A stretch of DNA of 64,000 nt, taken from the NCBI RefSeq assembly GCF_003853645.1, contig NZ_QTPO01000014.1, positions 98,253-162,252 of the forward strand, read 5' to 3'. This DNA comes from Burkholderia sp. Bp9143 (GTDB lineage: Bacteria; Pseudomonadota; Gammaproteobacteria; Burkholderiales; Burkholderiaceae). Of the stretch, positions 26,029 to 37,122 are shown in pieces. Below the pieces are notes generated by a model. The model did no database searches, had not been told where the DNA came from, and saw only the letters and a list, made by a program, of their open reading frames with translations. A program made the position numbers and the translations under genes. Position 1 is the first letter of the stretch. Each line of letters opens with the position of its first letter.

Positions 26029-26541
26029 TCAGAACAGGTTGCGGCGGTCGGGATCGTGCAGCGGGTCGGGCGTTTTCTGCGTCGTGCGCAGGATGCCCTG
26101 CGAATCGAAGTAGAAGCTGTACATCATGTACCAGACGTTGTCCTCGAGATACCGGTAGGTCCACACCTCACGCTTCATCAGCGGGAAGTAGGAAGTCTCG
26201 ACCGGGCGACCGAAGTTCACGAGCACGTCCGTCTTGGTCCATTTGCCGATGTCCGCGCGATAGAACTCGCTCGGCTGCAGCACCTGGCGCACGTTGACGA
26301 TCCGGTGGGCCGCGTCGATGTCGGCCGCGACGGTGATCTCACCCATCGGCTGGGTCGGCCACATCAGGCGCTTGCCGCCGCCGGGCAGGTCGTAGATCTC
26401 GCGCGGCGGCCCCATGCGCGCGACGATCGCCGACTCGTCCTGGCCGGCCTGGTATTGCTGCCACGGTTGTGCGCACCCGGCGAGCAGCGCCGCCGCGCAG
26501 GCGACCAGCACCGGCAGGCGCACGGGAATGCGAATACGCAT
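26029..26541 (-). CDS. Outer-membrane-type lipoprotein, BamE/SmpA-like
   Basis: 170 residues with a lipoprotein signal: LLAGC with Cys23 as the lipidated residue. The mature part has a repeated fold pattern, GQDESAIVARMGPPREIYDLPGG and then TDVLVNFGRPVETS with KREVWTYRY, typical of small BamE/OmlA-like domains. The role is unknown; such proteins often assist envelope assembly. It is divergent from the solute-binding protein gene and has its own terminator. Confidence 0.75.
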   Translation of the reverse strand: MRIRIPVRLPVLVACAAALLAGCAQPWQQYQAGQDESAIVARMGPPREIYDLPGGGKRLMWPTQPMGEITVAADIDAAHRIVNVRQVLQPSEFYRADIGKWTKTDVLVNFGRPVETSYFPLMKREVWTYRYLEDNVWYMMYSFYFDSQGILRTTQKTPDPLHDPDRRNLF

Positions 26542-26731
26542 GGGATTCTCCAGAACGCTCTAACCGTTCAGTTGTATCACGGACGGCGCGTACCGGTGCA
26601 TCGTGTCGAAAAAATCGGTGCGGATCGCCGGCAGTGCGCCGTCGGAGTGTCGTTTCGCACCGCGCTTGCGGCCGGCGCCGCCCGCGGCCTATGATCCGCG
26701 CTTCTCGGACAGATTGAAGGGCAGGGAGCCG

Positions 26732-27991
26732 ATGCAGCTGTGGAAACGGTGCGCGCTCGCATTGAGCGCGGGGTGGATGCTGGCGTCGTCCGCGTTCGCG
26801 GCGGGCGAGCCGGTGCGGATCGCGCTGATCGAAGGGATGTCGGGCCCGTTCGCGAACGCGGGCGCGGCGGTCGAGCGCAACCTGCGCTTCGGCGTCGAAC
26901 AGGTCAACGCGGCGGGCGGCGTGAAGCTGCGCGACGGCGCGCACCCGCTCGAACTCGTCGTGCTCGACAGCAAGGGCAGCCCGGAGGAGGCGCTCGTGCA
27001 GTTGCGCGCGGCGGCGGACCGCCATATCGGCTTCGTCGCGCAGGGCAACAGCTCGGCGGTCGCGGCCGCGCTCGTCGCGGCGCTCGACAAGCTGAATGCG
27101 CGAAATCCGGACAGCCGGATGCTGTTCCTCAACTATTCGGCCGATGATCCGGCGCTGACCGGCGCACGCTGCAGCTTCTGGCATTTCCGCTTCGACGCGC
27201 ACGCGGGGATGCGGATGGCCGCGCTGGCGGACGTGATGGCGCGCGACCGCGCGCTGCGCAAGGTCTACCTGCTGAATCAGGACTACAGCTTCGGTCACGA
27301 CGTCAGTGCGCTGGCGCGGCAGGCGCTGGCCGAGCGGCGCCCCGACGTGACGATCGCCGGCGACGAATTCCACCCGATCGGCCGCATCAAGGATTTCTCG
27401 CCCTATATCGCGAAGATCCGGGCGAGCGGCGCGGACGCGGTCGTGAGCGGCAACTGGGGCAACGACCTCACGCTGCTCGTCAAGGCGGCGCGCGAGCAGG
27501 GGCTGAACGCGAAGTTCTACACGTTCTACGGCAACAGCCTCGGCGCGCCGGCCGCACTCGGCGACGCGGGCGTCGGGCGGGTGGTGGCCGTTGCGGACTG
27601 GCATCCGAACGCGGGCGGCGCGAAATCGGACGCGTTCTATCGTGCGTTCCGGACCCGTTTCCCCGCTGCCCAGGACGACTATCCGGTGCGACGCATGAGC
27701 CTGATGATCGAAATGCTCGCGGCAGCGATGAATCGGGCCGGCTCGGCCGCCCCCGTCGCGGTGGCGCGCGCGCTGGAGGGGCTGTCGATCGACGACGGCT
27801 TCCACGCGTCCACGATGCGTGCGCAGGATCACCAGTTGATCCAGCCCCTTTATGTGATGGAGATGGACAAGGCCGGCACGCCGGGCGTCCGCTTCGACAA
27901 CGAAGGCTCGGGCTACGGTTTCCGGACCGTCCTCGCGGTGCCCGCGCAGCGCACGCAGATGCCGTCGACCTGCTCGATGACGCGCCCGTGA
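26732..27991 (+). CDS. ABC transporter substrate-binding protein, branched-chain amino-acid type (LivK-like)
   Basis: 419 residues with a signal peptide ending near residue 24 (SSAFAAG) and a periplasmic-binding fold of the LivK/Peripla_BP_6 type, with ALIEGMSGPFANAG near the start and NQDYSFGHDVSA in the middle. Related proteins bind amino acids, amides or aromatic acids. No permease or ATPase gene adjoins it, so it either serves a system encoded elsewhere or acts as a sensor. ATG 26732 is chosen for the signal peptide; the frame extends further upstream. Confidence 0.82.
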   Translation: MQLWKRCALALSAGWMLASSAFAAGEPVRIALIEGMSGPFANAGAAVERNLRFGVEQVNAAGGVKLRDGAHPLELVVLDSKGSPEEALVQLRAAADRHIGFVAQGNSSAVAAALVAALDKLNARNPDSRMLFLNYSADDPALTGARCSFWHFRFDAHAGMRMAALADVMARDRALRKVYLLNQDYSFGHDVSALARQALAERRPDVTIAGDEFHPIGRIKDFSPYIAKIRASGADAVVSGNWGNDLTLLVKAAREQGLNAKFYTFYGNSLGAPAALGDAGVGRVVAVADWHPNAGGAKSDAFYRAFRTRFPAAQDDYPVRRMSLMIEMLAAAMNRAGSAAPVAVARALEGLSIDDGFHASTMRAQDHQLIQPLYVMEMDKAGTPGVRFDNEGSGYGFRTVLAVPAQRTQMPSTCSMTRP

Positions 27992-28023
27992 CAGGAGGCG
28001 GTAGGAACGGCGTGCAGTTGTGC

Positions 28024-28029
28024 TACAAT
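28024..28029 (+). promoter_or_regulatory. Extended -10 promoter of rpsO
   Basis: TGCTACAAT gives an extended -10 (TG at 28021-28022, TACAAT at 28024-28029). The start point would be near 28035, 75 nt before rpsO. No good -35 box is seen, as is common for extended -10 promoters. Confidence 0.5.
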
Positions 28030-28110
28030 GCCCGCCGGTTGTAAGTCACGGCACGGCCATTCTTCCGTGTCCGCCTGTTGAGTTAGCAAGTAGGAAACAA
28101 AGGAAATCAC

Positions 28111-28380
28111 ATGTCTGTTGCAGATATCAAGAAGTCGGAAGTCGTTGCTCAGTTCGCCCGCGGTACTAACGACACGGGTTCGCCCGAAGTCCAGGTCGCA
28201 CTGCTGACCGCGCGTATCGTCGAACTGACGGGTCACTTCAAGACCCACGCGAAGGATCACCACAGCCGCCGCGGCCTGCTGCGCATGGTGAGCCGCCGCC
28301 GCAAGCTGCTCGACTACCTCAAGGGCAAGGATGCCGACCGTTACCGCGCGCTGATCGAGAAGCTGGGTCTGCGTAAGTAA
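28111..28380 (+). CDS. rpsO: 30S ribosomal protein S15
   Basis: 89 residues, the standard length. The protein binds the central domain of 16S rRNA early in 30S assembly. Clear signatures are [19 protein letters not shown]-like [16 protein letters not shown], and the C-terminal LGLRK. An AAAGGAAAT ribosome site precedes the ATG. As in E. coli it stands before pnp, with a terminator in between that probably lets part of transcription through. Confidence 0.98.
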   Translation: MSVADIKKSEVVAQFARGTNDTGSPEVQVALLTARIVELTGHFKTHAKDHHSRRGLLRMVSRRRKLLDYLKGKDADRYRALIEKLGLRK

Positions 28381-28403
28381 TCGAGGCGGTTGCCGCCAGC
28401 AAG

Positions 28404-28443
28404 ATGCCTGTGTCAGTCCGCTGATGCAGGCATTTTGTTTTTG
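28404..28443 (+). terminator. Terminator between rpsO and pnp
   Basis: The arms ATGCCTG..CAG and CTG..CAGGCAT (28404-28416 with 28421-28433, a T-G/G-T interruption inside) form a stem followed by TTTGTTTTT. Confidence 0.7.
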
Positions 28444-28530
28444 CGCGGTGCGTAGCGTCACGCGCACCGCAGGTTGTCAGGCACGTGGGTGCCGGGCTGC
28501 CGGAACGGCTGATACCGGGGTCGGGATTTG

Positions 28531-28575
28531 TGTCATTCCAGCGCGCCGCTCGACGCGCGCCGCGCTGGAATGGCA
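28531..28575 (+). other. Long stable hairpin in the pnp leader, candidate RNase III site
   Basis: A 15-bp stem with one G-U pair (28531-28545 with 28561-28575) closes a GC-rich 15-nt loop that can extend the helix. It has no T-tract on either strand, so it is not an ordinary terminator. In E. coli the pnp leader has a long hairpin that RNase III cuts, after which PNPase represses its own translation; this hairpin sits about 96 nt before the pnp start and may play the same part. Confidence 0.5.
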
Positions 28576-28671
28576 TAAAAAACACACCTTGCTCCGGGTG
28601 ATTCGGTCGGGACGCCGCCGCGCGGGATGGCCCGCGCGGCGAATGAAATGAATGAATTCAAAGGAGCAACC

Positions 28672-30819
28672 ATGTCCATGTTCAACAAGGTCGTGAAGGA
28701 ATTCCAGTGGGGCCAGCACAAGGTGCGCCTCGAAACCGGTGAAGTCGCCCGCCAGGCGAGCGGTGCCGTGATCGTCGACGTGGAAGACACCGTCGTGCTG
28801 GCAACCGTCGTCGGCGCGAAGTCGGCGAAGCCGGGTCAGGATTTCTTCCCGCTGACCGTCGACTATCTCGAAAAGACCTACTCGGCCGGCAAGATCCCCG
28901 GCGGCTTCTTCCGTCGCGAAGGCCGCCCGTCGGAACACGAGACGCTGACGTCGCGCCTGATCGACCGTCCGCTGCGCCCGCTGTTCCCGGAAGGCTTCTA
29001 CAACGAAGTGCAGGTCGTGATCCACGTGCTGTCCGTGAACCCGGAAATCCCGGCGGACATCCCCGCGCTGATCGGCGCATCGGCCGCGCTCGCCGTGTCG
29101 GGCCTGCCGTTCAACGGTCCGGTCGGTGCCGCGCGCGTTGCATACATCGACAACGCCTACGTGCTGAACCCGACGCGTGACCAGATCAAGGCATCGAGCC
29201 TCGACCTCGTCGTCGCCGGTACGGAGCGCGCGGTGCTGATGGTCGAATCGGAAGCCGACCAGCTGTCGGAAGACGTGATGCTGGGCGCTGTGGTGTTCGG
29301 CCACGAGCAGATGCAGATCGCGATCGACGCGATCCACGAGCTGGTGCGCGAAGGCGGCAAGCCCGAGTGGGACTGGCAGCCGGCACCGAAGAACGAAGCG
29401 CTGATCGCGCGCGTGACCGAGCTTGCACAGAACGACCTGCTCGCGGCTTACCAGCTGCGCGACAAGCAAGCGCGCTCGGCGAAGCTGAAGGAAGTCTACG
29501 CAGCGACCTCGGCGAAGCTCGAGGAAGACGTGCTGGCGGCCGGTACGGTCGCCGCGGACAAGGCCACCGTCGGCAACGTCCTGTTCGACATCGAGGCCAA
29601 GATCGTCCGTTCGCAGATCCTGAACGGCGAGCCGCGCATCGACGGTCGCGACACGCGCACCGTGCGTCCGATCGAGATCCGCACTGGCGTGCTGCCGCGC
29701 ACCCACGGTTCGGCGCTGTTCACGCGTGGCGAAACGCAGGCGCTCGTCGTCGCGACGCTCGGCACGAAGGGCGACGAGCAGATCATCGACGCGCTCGAAG
29801 GCGAATACCGCGAACGCTTCATGCTCCACTACAACATGCCCCCGTTCGCGACCGGCGAAACGGGCCGCGTCGGCTCGCCGAAGCGTCGTGAAATCGGCCA
29901 CGGCCGTCTCGCGAAGCGCGCGCTGGTCAAGTGCCTGCCGAGCGCCGACGAATTCGGCTACTCGATCCGCGTCGTGTCGGAAATCACCGAATCGAACGGT
30001 TCGTCGTCGATGGCATCGGTGTGCGGCGGCTGTCTCGCGCTGATGGACGCCGGCGTGCCGATGAAGGCGCACGTCGCGGGTATCGCGATGGGCCTGATCC
30101 TCGAGGGCAACAAGTTCGCGGTGCTGACCGACATCCTCGGCGACGAAGATCACCTCGGCGACATGGACTTCAAGGTGGCGGGCACGGAGCAAGGCGTGAC
30201 GGCACTGCAGATGGACATCAAGATCCAGGGCATCACGAAGGAAATCATGCAGGTCGCGCTCGCGCAGGCGAAGGAAGGCCGCATGCACATCCTCGGCAAG
30301 ATGACGTCGGCGGTCTCGGGTGCGAACACGCAACTGTCGGAATTCGCGCCGCGCATGATCACGATCAAGATCAACCCGGAAAAGATCCGCGACGTGATCG
30401 GCAAGGGCGGTTCGGTGATCCGCGCGCTGACGGAAGAAACCGGCACGACCATCGACATCTCGGATGACGGCGTCGTGACGATCGCGAGCACGAACAGCGA
30501 AGGCATGGCCGAGGCGAAGAAGCGCATCGAGCAAATCACGGCCGAGATCGAAGTCGGCCAGGTGTACGAAGGCACGGTGCTCAAGCTGCTCGATTTCGGC
30601 GCGATCGTGAACCTGCTGCCGGGCAAGGACGGCCTGCTGCACATCTCGGAAATCGTCAACGAGCGCGTGAAGGACATCAACGACTACCTGAAGGAAGGCC
30701 AGCAGGTGAAGGTCAAGGTGATCCAGACGGACGAAAAGGGTCGTGTGCGTCTGTCGGCGAAGGCGCTGCTGAACGAAGCAGCGGCAGCGTCGCAGTCGGA
30801 TACGCCGCCGCAGCAATAA
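28672..30819 (+). CDS. pnp: Polyribonucleotide nucleotidyltransferase (PNPase)
   Basis: 715 residues. Order of domains: first RNase PH-like domain, helical linker, second catalytic RNase PH-like domain (about 310-540, with the [20 protein letters not shown] junction), KH domain with GKGG at about residue 566, and S1 domain (about 620-690). The enzyme degrades RNA phosphorolytically and works in the degradosome. ATG 28672 is set by AAGGAG at 28661-28666; an upstream in-frame ATG at 28627 lacks one. Confidence 0.97.
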   Translation: MSMFNKVVKEFQWGQHKVRLETGEVARQASGAVIVDVEDTVVLATVVGAKSAKPGQDFFPLTVDYLEKTYSAGKIPGGFFRREGRPSEHETLTSRLIDRPLRPLFPEGFYNEVQVVIHVLSVNPEIPADIPALIGASAALAVSGLPFNGPVGAARVAYIDNAYVLNPTRDQIKASSLDLVVAGTERAVLMVESEADQLSEDVMLGAVVFGHEQMQIAIDAIHELVREGGKPEWDWQPAPKNEALIARVTELAQNDLLAAYQLRDKQARSAKLKEVYAATSAKLEEDVLAAGTVAADKATVGNVLFDIEAKIVRSQILNGEPRIDGRDTRTVRPIEIRTGVLPRTHGSALFTRGETQALVVATLGTKGDEQIIDALEGEYRERFMLHYNMPPFATGETGRVGSPKRREIGHGRLAKRALVKCLPSADEFGYSIRVVSEITESNGSSSMASVCGGCLALMDAGVPMKAHVAGIAMGLILEGNKFAVLTDILGDEDHLGDMDFKVAGTEQGVTALQMDIKIQGITKEIMQVALAQAKEGRMHILGKMTSAVSGANTQLSEFAPRMITIKINPEKIRDVIGKGGSVIRALTEETGTTIDISDDGVVTIASTNSEGMAEAKKRIEQITAEIEVGQVYEGTVLKLLDFGAIVNLLPGKDGLLHISEIVNERVKDINDYLKEGQQVKVKVIQTDEKGRVRLSAKALLNEAAAASQSDTPPQQ

Positions 30820-30834
30820 GCGGACAGGCGTGAG

Positions 30835-30872
30835 AACGGCCGGCAGTGCGAAAGCGCGCCGGCCGTTTTTTC
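30835..30872 (+). terminator. Intrinsic terminator after pnp
   Basis: ACGGCCGGC (30836-30844) pairs with GCCGGCCGT (30858-30866) and six T residues follow. Confidence 0.85.
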
Positions 30873-30962
30873 TGTAGCATCGTTGTGCCGCGCAGCAGCG
30901 CCGGCAAGGCGCCCGTGCCGCGCACGGGGGCACCACCCGATTCCGATCCTGGAGCGACCATC

Positions 30963-31982
30963 ATGAAAGCCATCGAAATCACCGAATTTGGCGCCCCCGA
31001 CGTGCTGAAGCTCGCGGAGCGTCCGCGCCCCGAACCGAAGCGCGGCGAAGTGCTGATCAAGGTGGCGGCTTCCGGCGTGAACCGGCCCGACGTATTCCAG
31101 CGCAAGGGCGCGTATGCGCCGCCGCCGGGTGCGTCGGATCTGCCTGGCCTCGAGGTCGCGGGCGAGATCGTCGGTGGCGACCTGTCGGATGCGGCGCTGA
31201 ACCCGTTCGGCCTGAAGCTGGGCGATCGCGTTTGCGCGCTGCTCGCGGGCGGTGGCTACGCCGAGTACGCGGTCGCACCGCTGCCGCAATGCCTGCCGGT
31301 GCCCGACGGGCTGACCGACATCGAGGCCGCATCGCTGCCTGAAACGTTCTTCACGGTATGGAGCAACGTGTTCGACCGTGCGCTGCTCGGTGCGGGCGAG
31401 GGCGGCGAGCAGGAAACGCTGCTCGTGCAGGGCGGCTCGAGCGGGATCGGCGTGACGGCGATCCAGATCGCGCACGCGCTTGGTTTTCGCGTGTTCGCGA
31501 CGGCAGGGAATGCCGACAAATGCCGCGCATGCGAGGCGCTCGGCGCCGAGCGTGCGATCAACTACAAGACCGAGGACTTCGTCGAGGTCGTCAAGTCGCT
31601 GACGCACGATCGCGGCGTCGACGTGATCCTCGACATGGTCGCGGGCTCGTACGTGCCGCGCGAACTGTCCGCGCTCGCGGATGGCGGCCGCCTCGTGCTG
31701 ATCGCGCTGCTCGGCGGCGCGAAGGCCGAGGTCAACCTGAGCGAAATCCTGCGCCGCCGGCTGACGGTGACGGGCTCGACGCTGCGTCCGCGTCCGGTCG
31801 AGTTCAAGGCGCGCATCGCCGCACAGCTGAAGGCGCGCGTCTGGCCGCTGCTCGCGGACCGCCGCATCAAGCCCGTGATCTATCGCGTGCTGCCGGCCGG
31901 CGAGGCCGCGCAGGCGCATGCGCTGATGGAAAGCGGCGAACACATCGGCAAGATCGTCCTCGATTGGGGTACGACCGCCTGA
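30963..31982 (+). CDS. NAD(P)H quinone oxidoreductase, zinc-free MDR family (PIG3-type)
   Basis: 339 residues. An N-terminal GroES-like domain with ASGVNRPDVFQRKG, and a Rossmann domain with GGSSGIGVTAIQIA at about residues 158-171. No zinc-binding cysteine cluster is present, so it belongs to the quinone oxidoreductase/PIG3 branch (TIGR02824), which reduces quinones with NADPH. It starts at ATG 30963 after a GGAG site; the frame before that covers the pnp terminator. It probably has its own transcript. Confidence 0.88.
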   Translation: MKAIEITEFGAPDVLKLAERPRPEPKRGEVLIKVAASGVNRPDVFQRKGAYAPPPGASDLPGLEVAGEIVGGDLSDAALNPFGLKLGDRVCALLAGGGYAEYAVAPLPQCLPVPDGLTDIEAASLPETFFTVWSNVFDRALLGAGEGGEQETLLVQGGSSGIGVTAIQIAHALGFRVFATAGNADKCRACEALGAERAINYKTEDFVEVVKSLTHDRGVDVILDMVAGSYVPRELSALADGGRLVLIALLGGAKAEVNLSEILRRRLTVTGSTLRPRPVEFKARIAAQLKARVWPLLADRRIKPVIYRVLPAGEAAQAHALMESGEHIGKIVLDWGTTA

Positions 31983-32014
31983 CGGTCCATGCGGCCGGAC
32001 TTGACATGCGCGGT

Positions 32015-32044
32015 TTGACCGGTTCAAGCCACGCGCAGTAAAAT
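32015..32044 (+). promoter_or_regulatory. Promoter of tpiA-secG
   Basis: TTGACC (32015-32020) and TAAAAT (32039-32044) are separated by 18 bp. A second near-consensus -35, TTGACA, lies at 32001-32006 but has no matching -10. The start point would be near 32051. Confidence 0.55.
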
Positions 32045-32123
32045 CGCGGGTTTGCTTCGCCAGATCCAACCTGACGGCCGGTTTCCGGTGCGTTAATGAC
32101 AAGATAGTGACGAGACAGACACG

Positions 32124-32879
32124 ATGTCGAAACAACGAACAAAGCGAGTGATCGGCAACTGGAAGATGCACGGCCGGCTGGCCGGCAACCAGGCATTGCT
32201 GAACGAAGTGGTGCAGGGCGCGGGCGCGGTGGCGGCTGAGACGTCGATCGGCGTGTGCGTGCCGTTCCCGTATCTCGCGCAGGTTCAGGCGCAGCTCGCC
32301 GGCGGCCGTGTCGTGTTCGGCGCGCAGGACGTGTCCGCGCACGAGCAAGGCGCGTTCACCGGTGAAGTGGCGGCCGCGATGGTGGCGGAGTTCGGCGCGC
32401 AGTATGCGATCGTCGGTCACTCGGAGCGTCGCGCGTATCACGGCGAGCGCAACGAAACCGTCGCCGCGAAGACGCAGCGCGCGCTCGCGGCAGGCCTCAC
32501 GCCTGTCGTGTGCGTCGGTGAAACGCTCGACGAGCGCGAAGCGGGCGCGACCGAGCAGGTGGTCGGTGCGCAGCTCGACGCCGTGCTCGCGGTGCTGACG
32601 GCTGAAGAAGCGGTGCGCATCGTCGTCGCGTACGAGCCGGTCTGGGCGATCGGCACGGGCAAGAGCGCGACGTCGGCGCAGGCGCAGGACGTGCACGCAT
32701 TCCTGCGTGCGCGTCTCGCGGCGAAGGGTGCGGCGGACGTATCGGTGCTGTACGGCGGCAGCGTGAAGCCGGACAACGCGGAAGAGCTGTTCGCGCAGCC
32801 GGACATCGACGGCGGCCTGATCGGCGGCGCGTCGCTGAAGGCGGAAGATTTCCTGGCGATCTGCCGGGCTGCACGTTGA
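32124..32879 (+). CDS. tpiA: Triosephosphate isomerase
   Basis: 251 residues, full-length TIM barrel. It interconverts glyceraldehyde 3-phosphate and dihydroxyacetone phosphate. Visible are GNWKMHG with the active lysine at residue 12, GHSERR with the electrophilic histidine, the catalytic glutamate in [12 protein letters not shown] with the flexible loop after it, and the phosphate-binding YGGSVKPDN. It precedes secG by 72 bp, a common bacterial pairing. Confidence 0.97.
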   Translation: MSKQRTKRVIGNWKMHGRLAGNQALLNEVVQGAGAVAAETSIGVCVPFPYLAQVQAQLAGGRVVFGAQDVSAHEQGAFTGEVAAAMVAEFGAQYAIVGHSERRAYHGERNETVAAKTQRALAAGLTPVVCVGETLDEREAGATEQVVGAQLDAVLAVLTAEEAVRIVVAYEPVWAIGTGKSATSAQAQDVHAFLRARLAAKGAADVSVLYGGSVKPDNAEELFAQPDIDGGLIGGASLKAEDFLAICRAAR

Positions 32880-32951
32880 GCGGTCCGGGATCGAATTGAA
32901 CCATGATGGCGGCCGGTCGGTCCGGTCGCCTGATCCAATCGGGTGGGTGTG

Positions 32952-33329
32952 ATGCTGTTATTCAAGACGTTGATTATTGTCGTGCAGGTGCTGTCCGCAC
33001 TTGGTGTGATCGGGCTCGTGTTGCTGCAGCACGGCAAGGGTGCCGACATGGGCGCTGCATTCGGTAGCGGTGCGTCGGGCAGCCTGTTCGGCGCGACGGG
33101 CTCCGCGAACTTCCTGTCGCGCACGACGGGCATTCTCGCGACGATCTTCTTCGTCGCGACGCTCGCGCTGACGTACCTCGGTTCGTACAAGTCGACGCCG
33201 TCGGCAGGCGTGCTCGGCGCGGCGGCGACCGCGCCGGCATCGGCGCCTGCCGCGTCGGCGCCGGCCGTCGCGGCGTCCGCTGCCGCGGGTTCGGCCGCGA
33301 GCGCGCCGGGCCAGGACGTCCCGAAATAA
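32952..33329 (+). CDS. secG: Preprotein translocase subunit SecG
   Basis: 125 residues. Two membrane helices flank the conserved cytoplasmic loop GLVLLQHGKGADMGAAFGSGASGSLFGATGS; the remaining 45 residues are an Ala/Pro/Ser-rich tail, common in beta-proteobacteria. SecG stimulates SecYE-SecA translocation. ATG 32952 fits family starts (MLLFKTLIIVVQ); a GTG at 32943 is the alternative. The tRNA-Leu gene follows at 111 bp. Confidence 0.93.
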   Translation: MLLFKTLIIVVQVLSALGVIGLVLLQHGKGADMGAAFGSGASGSLFGATGSANFLSRTTGILATIFFVATLALTYLGSYKSTPSAGVLGAAATAPASAPAASAPAVAASAAAGSAASAPGQDVPK

Positions 33330-33440
33330 AAAGTTCAAATTTTTGCGTTTGTGCGTTGAACAAATTTGGAACTCGGGTTAGAATTTAATTCTTGAAGCGA
33401 TTCGCGGGAAACAAGCAGTACAACCCGAGTTGCATGCAGT

Positions 33441-33525
33441 GCCGACGTGGTGAAATTGGTAGACACGCTATCTTGAGGGGGTAGTGGCGAAAGCTGTGCG
33501 AGTTCGAGTCTCGCCGTCGGCACCA
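33441..33525 (+). tRNA. tRNA-Leu (anticodon GAG)
   Basis: 85 nt including an encoded CCA. The acceptor stem is GCCGACG/CGTCGGC, the anticodon stem CTATC/GGTAG (33468-33472 with 33480-33484) has loop TTGAGGG with GAG at 33475-33477, there is a long variable arm (TGGCGAAAGCTG region), and GTTCGAGTC forms the T-loop. It reads CUC and CUU codons. It sits between secG and nuoA. Confidence 0.95.
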
Positions 33526-33534
33526 AAGTTGCTC

Positions 33535-33570
33535 AATGCCAGCCGCTTCTAGTGGCTGGCATTTTTCATT
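33535..33570 (+). terminator. Intrinsic terminator after tRNA-Leu
   Basis: AATGCCAGCC (33535-33544) pairs with GGCTGGCATT (33554-33563), followed by TTTCATTT. It separates tpiA-secG-tRNA from the nuo operon. Confidence 0.85.
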
Positions 33571-33679
33571 TGTGGGGTGTGCCTTGCGGTTGTCTTGTGA
33601 TCGCATGCACTCCGAAATGATTCCTTCCGCCGGAAGTGGTATTCTCCGGACGCTCAGAACCAACCGATAGAGGATTGCC

Positions 33680-34039
33680 TTGAACCTCGCAGCCTATTAC
33701 CCCGTCTTGTTGTTCCTCCTCGTGGGCACTGGTTTAGGTATAGCGCTGGTCAGCATCGGCAAGCTCCTTGGTCCCAACAAGCCGGACGTCGAGAAGAACG
33801 CACCGTACGAGTGCGGCTTCGAAGCCTTTGAAGACGCCCGGATGAAATTCGACGTCCGGTACTACCTCGTCGCCATCCTGTTCATCATCTTCGATCTCGA
33901 AACCGCATTCCTGTTTCCGTGGGGCGTCGCGCTCCGGGACATCGGCTGGCCGGGTTTCATCGCAATGATGATTTTTCTGCTCGAATTCCTGCTGGGCTTT
34001 GCCTATATCTGGAAGAAAGGCGGCCTCGACTGGGAGTGA
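33680..34039 (+). CDS. nuoA: NADH-quinone oxidoreductase subunit A
   Basis: 119 residues with three membrane helices, part of the membrane arm of complex I near the quinone channel. The conserved loop [21 protein letters not shown] and the [15 protein letters not shown] segment are clear. The start is TTG 33680, placed by AGAGGA at 33669-33674; no ATG lies nearby. It opens the nuoA-N operon, which here has all 14 genes in the canonical order with no inserted ORFs. Confidence 0.95.
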
Positions 34040-34101
34040 TGGGTTAATCGCCGGTTTGCATGGGTGGCCACGCTGGGCCGCTCGTCTGGAGTGGAAAGCA
34101 A

Positions 34102-34581
34102 ATGAGTATCGAAGGGGTCTTGAAGGAAGGGTTTGTCACCACGACGGCTGACAAGCTGATCAACTGGACGCGTACAGGCTCGCTGTGGCCGATGACGTTC
34201 GGGCTCGCGTGTTGCGCCGTCGAGATGATGCATGCGGGCGCGGCCCGTTATGACCTGGACCGGTTCGGGGTCGTGTTCCGTCCGAGCCCGCGTCAGTCGG
34301 ATGTGATGATCGTCGCCGGCACGCTGTGCAACAAGATGGCGCCCGCACTGCGCCGCGTGTACGACCAGATGGCCGAGCCGCGCTGGGTGATCTCGATGGG
34401 GTCGTGCGCGAACGGTGGCGGCTACTACCACTACTCGTACTCGGTGGTCCGCGGTTGCGACCGGATCGTGCCGGTCGATGTCTACGTGCCGGGCTGTCCG
34501 CCCACGGCCGAGGCGCTGGTCTACGGTGTGATCCAGCTTCAGGCGAAGATCCGCCGCACCAACACCATCGCCCGTCAATAA
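34102..34581 (+). CDS. nuoB: NADH-quinone oxidoreductase subunit B
   Basis: 159 residues carrying the terminal N2 [4Fe-4S] cluster of complex I. The four ligands are Cys37, Cys38 ([10 protein letters not shown]), Cys102 (MGSCANGGG) and Cys132 ([10 protein letters not shown]). It passes electrons to quinone at the junction with NuoD. ATG 34102 is chosen over an upstream in-frame ATG because [11 protein letters not shown] is the usual start. Confidence 0.96.
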   Translation: MSIEGVLKEGFVTTTADKLINWTRTGSLWPMTFGLACCAVEMMHAGAARYDLDRFGVVFRPSPRQSDVMIVAGTLCNKMAPALRRVYDQMAEPRWVISMGSCANGGGYYHYSYSVVRGCDRIVPVDVYVPGCPPTAEALVYGVIQLQAKIRRTNTIARQ

Positions 34582-34602
34582 AGCCCCGAGCGTCCCCTCA
34601 AT

Positions 34603-35205
34603 ATGGCAAGCAAAATCGAGACCCTCAAGGCAAACCTCGAAGCCGCGCTCGGCGCGCGCGTGGTGAGCCTCACCGAAGCGATCGGTGAACTGACGCTCGT
34701 CGTGAAGGCGAGCGATTACCTCGAAGTCGCAAAGATGCTGCGCGACGATCCGAAGCTCCGTTTCGAGCAACTGATCGACCTGTGCGGCGTCGACTATCAG
34801 ACCTACGGCGACGGCGCCTACGACGGCCCGCGTTTCGCGGCCGTGTCGCAGCTGCTGTCGGTCACGAACAACTGGCGCCTGCGCCTGCGTGTGTTCGCGC
34901 CGGACGACGATCTGCCGATCGTGGCATCGCTCGTCGACATCTGGACCTCCGCAAACTGGTACGAGCGCGAAGCGTTCGACCTGTACGGCCTCGTGTTCGA
35001 GGGTCACCCCGACCTGCGCCGCATCCTCACCGACTACGGCTTCATCGGCCACCCGTTCCGCAAGGACTTCCCGGTGTCGGGCTATGTCGAAATGCGTTAC
35101 GACCCGGAAGAGAAGCGGGTCGTCTACCAGCCGGTGACGATCGAGCCGCGCGAAATCACGCCGCGCGTGATCCGCGAGGATCGCTATGGCGGTCTGAAAC
35201 ATTAA
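34603..35205 (+). CDS. nuoC: NADH-quinone oxidoreductase subunit C
   Basis: 200 residues, the 30-kDa subunit of the peripheral arm, separate from NuoD as usual outside enterobacteria. The family signature [41 protein letters not shown] spans about residues 120-160 (only parts quoted here are diagnostic: ERxxxDxxG and HPxLRRIL). It has no cofactor and helps form the quinone module with NuoB and NuoD. Confidence 0.95.
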   Translation: MASKIETLKANLEAALGARVVSLTEAIGELTLVVKASDYLEVAKMLRDDPKLRFEQLIDLCGVDYQTYGDGAYDGPRFAAVSQLLSVTNNWRLRLRVFAPDDDLPIVASLVDIWTSANWYEREAFDLYGLVFEGHPDLRRILTDYGFIGHPFRKDFPVSGYVEMRYDPEEKRVVYQPVTIEPREITPRVIREDRYGGLKH

Positions 35206-35214
35206 GGGGGCGTC

Positions 35215-36468
<1,254 letters not shown>

Positions 36469-36636
36469 TGGTTGCGCCGCCCGCGCGAGCCGGCGGCGAG
36501 CAGTCAGTCACACGCGATGCGCGCTGAACCGGCGCGGCTTCGCAAGCTGTCAACAGTGAGCGCCAGGTCTGCCGTCCATGCACAGCAGTGCGGCAGGTTG
36601 TTCGTTCGGTAGGAATTGAAAGAGTCGTGTCTGAAA

Positions 36637-37122
36637 ATGATCTCAGCTGAAGGCCTGAAGGAAATCGATCGAGCGTTGACGAAGTATCCCGCCGATCAGA
36701 AACAGTCCGCCGTGATGTCGGCGTTGGCCGTCGCTCAGGAAGAGCACGGCTGGCTGTCGCCCGAACTGATGCAGTTCGTCGCGGACTATCTCGGCATGCC
36801 GGCCGTCGCCGTGCAGGAAGTCGCGACGTTCTACACGATGTACGAGCTCAAACCGGTCGGCAAGCACAAGATCACGCTCTGCACGAACCTGCCGTGCCAG
36901 CTTGGCCCGCACGGCGGCGCGGAAGCGACTGCCGACTACCTGAAACAGAAGCTGGGCATCGGCTTCGGCGAGACCACGCCCGACGGCAAGTTCACGCTGA
37001 AGGAAGGCGAATGCATGGGCTCGTGCGGCGATGCACCGGTGCTGCTGGTGAACAATCACAGAATGTGCAGCTTCATGAGCCGCGAGAAGATCGACCAGCT
37101 GCTTGAGGAGCTCTCGAAATGA
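36637..37122 (+). CDS. nuoE: NADH-quinone oxidoreductase subunit E
   Basis: 161 residues with a thioredoxin-like fold binding the N1a [2Fe-2S] cluster. Ligands are Cys82, Cys87 (LCTNLPC), Cys126 and Cys130 (GECMGSC). ATG 36637 gives the normal start [13 protein letters not shown] 36616 would add seven residues. The stop overlaps the nuoF start (ATGA at 37119-37122). Confidence 0.94.
   Translation: MISAEGLKEIDRALTKYPADQKQSAVMSALAVAQEEHGWLSPELMQFVADYLGMPAVAVQEVATFYTMYELKPVGKHKITLCTNLPCQLGPHGGAEATADYLKQKLGIGFGETTPDGKFTLKEGECMGSCGDAPVLLVNNHRMCSFMSREKIDQLLEELSK

Noticed and set aside
28404..28443. Treating the rpsO terminator as a T-box or S15 operator
   Set aside because: It lies downstream of rpsO, has a simple stem and a T-tract, and shows no conserved riboswitch element.
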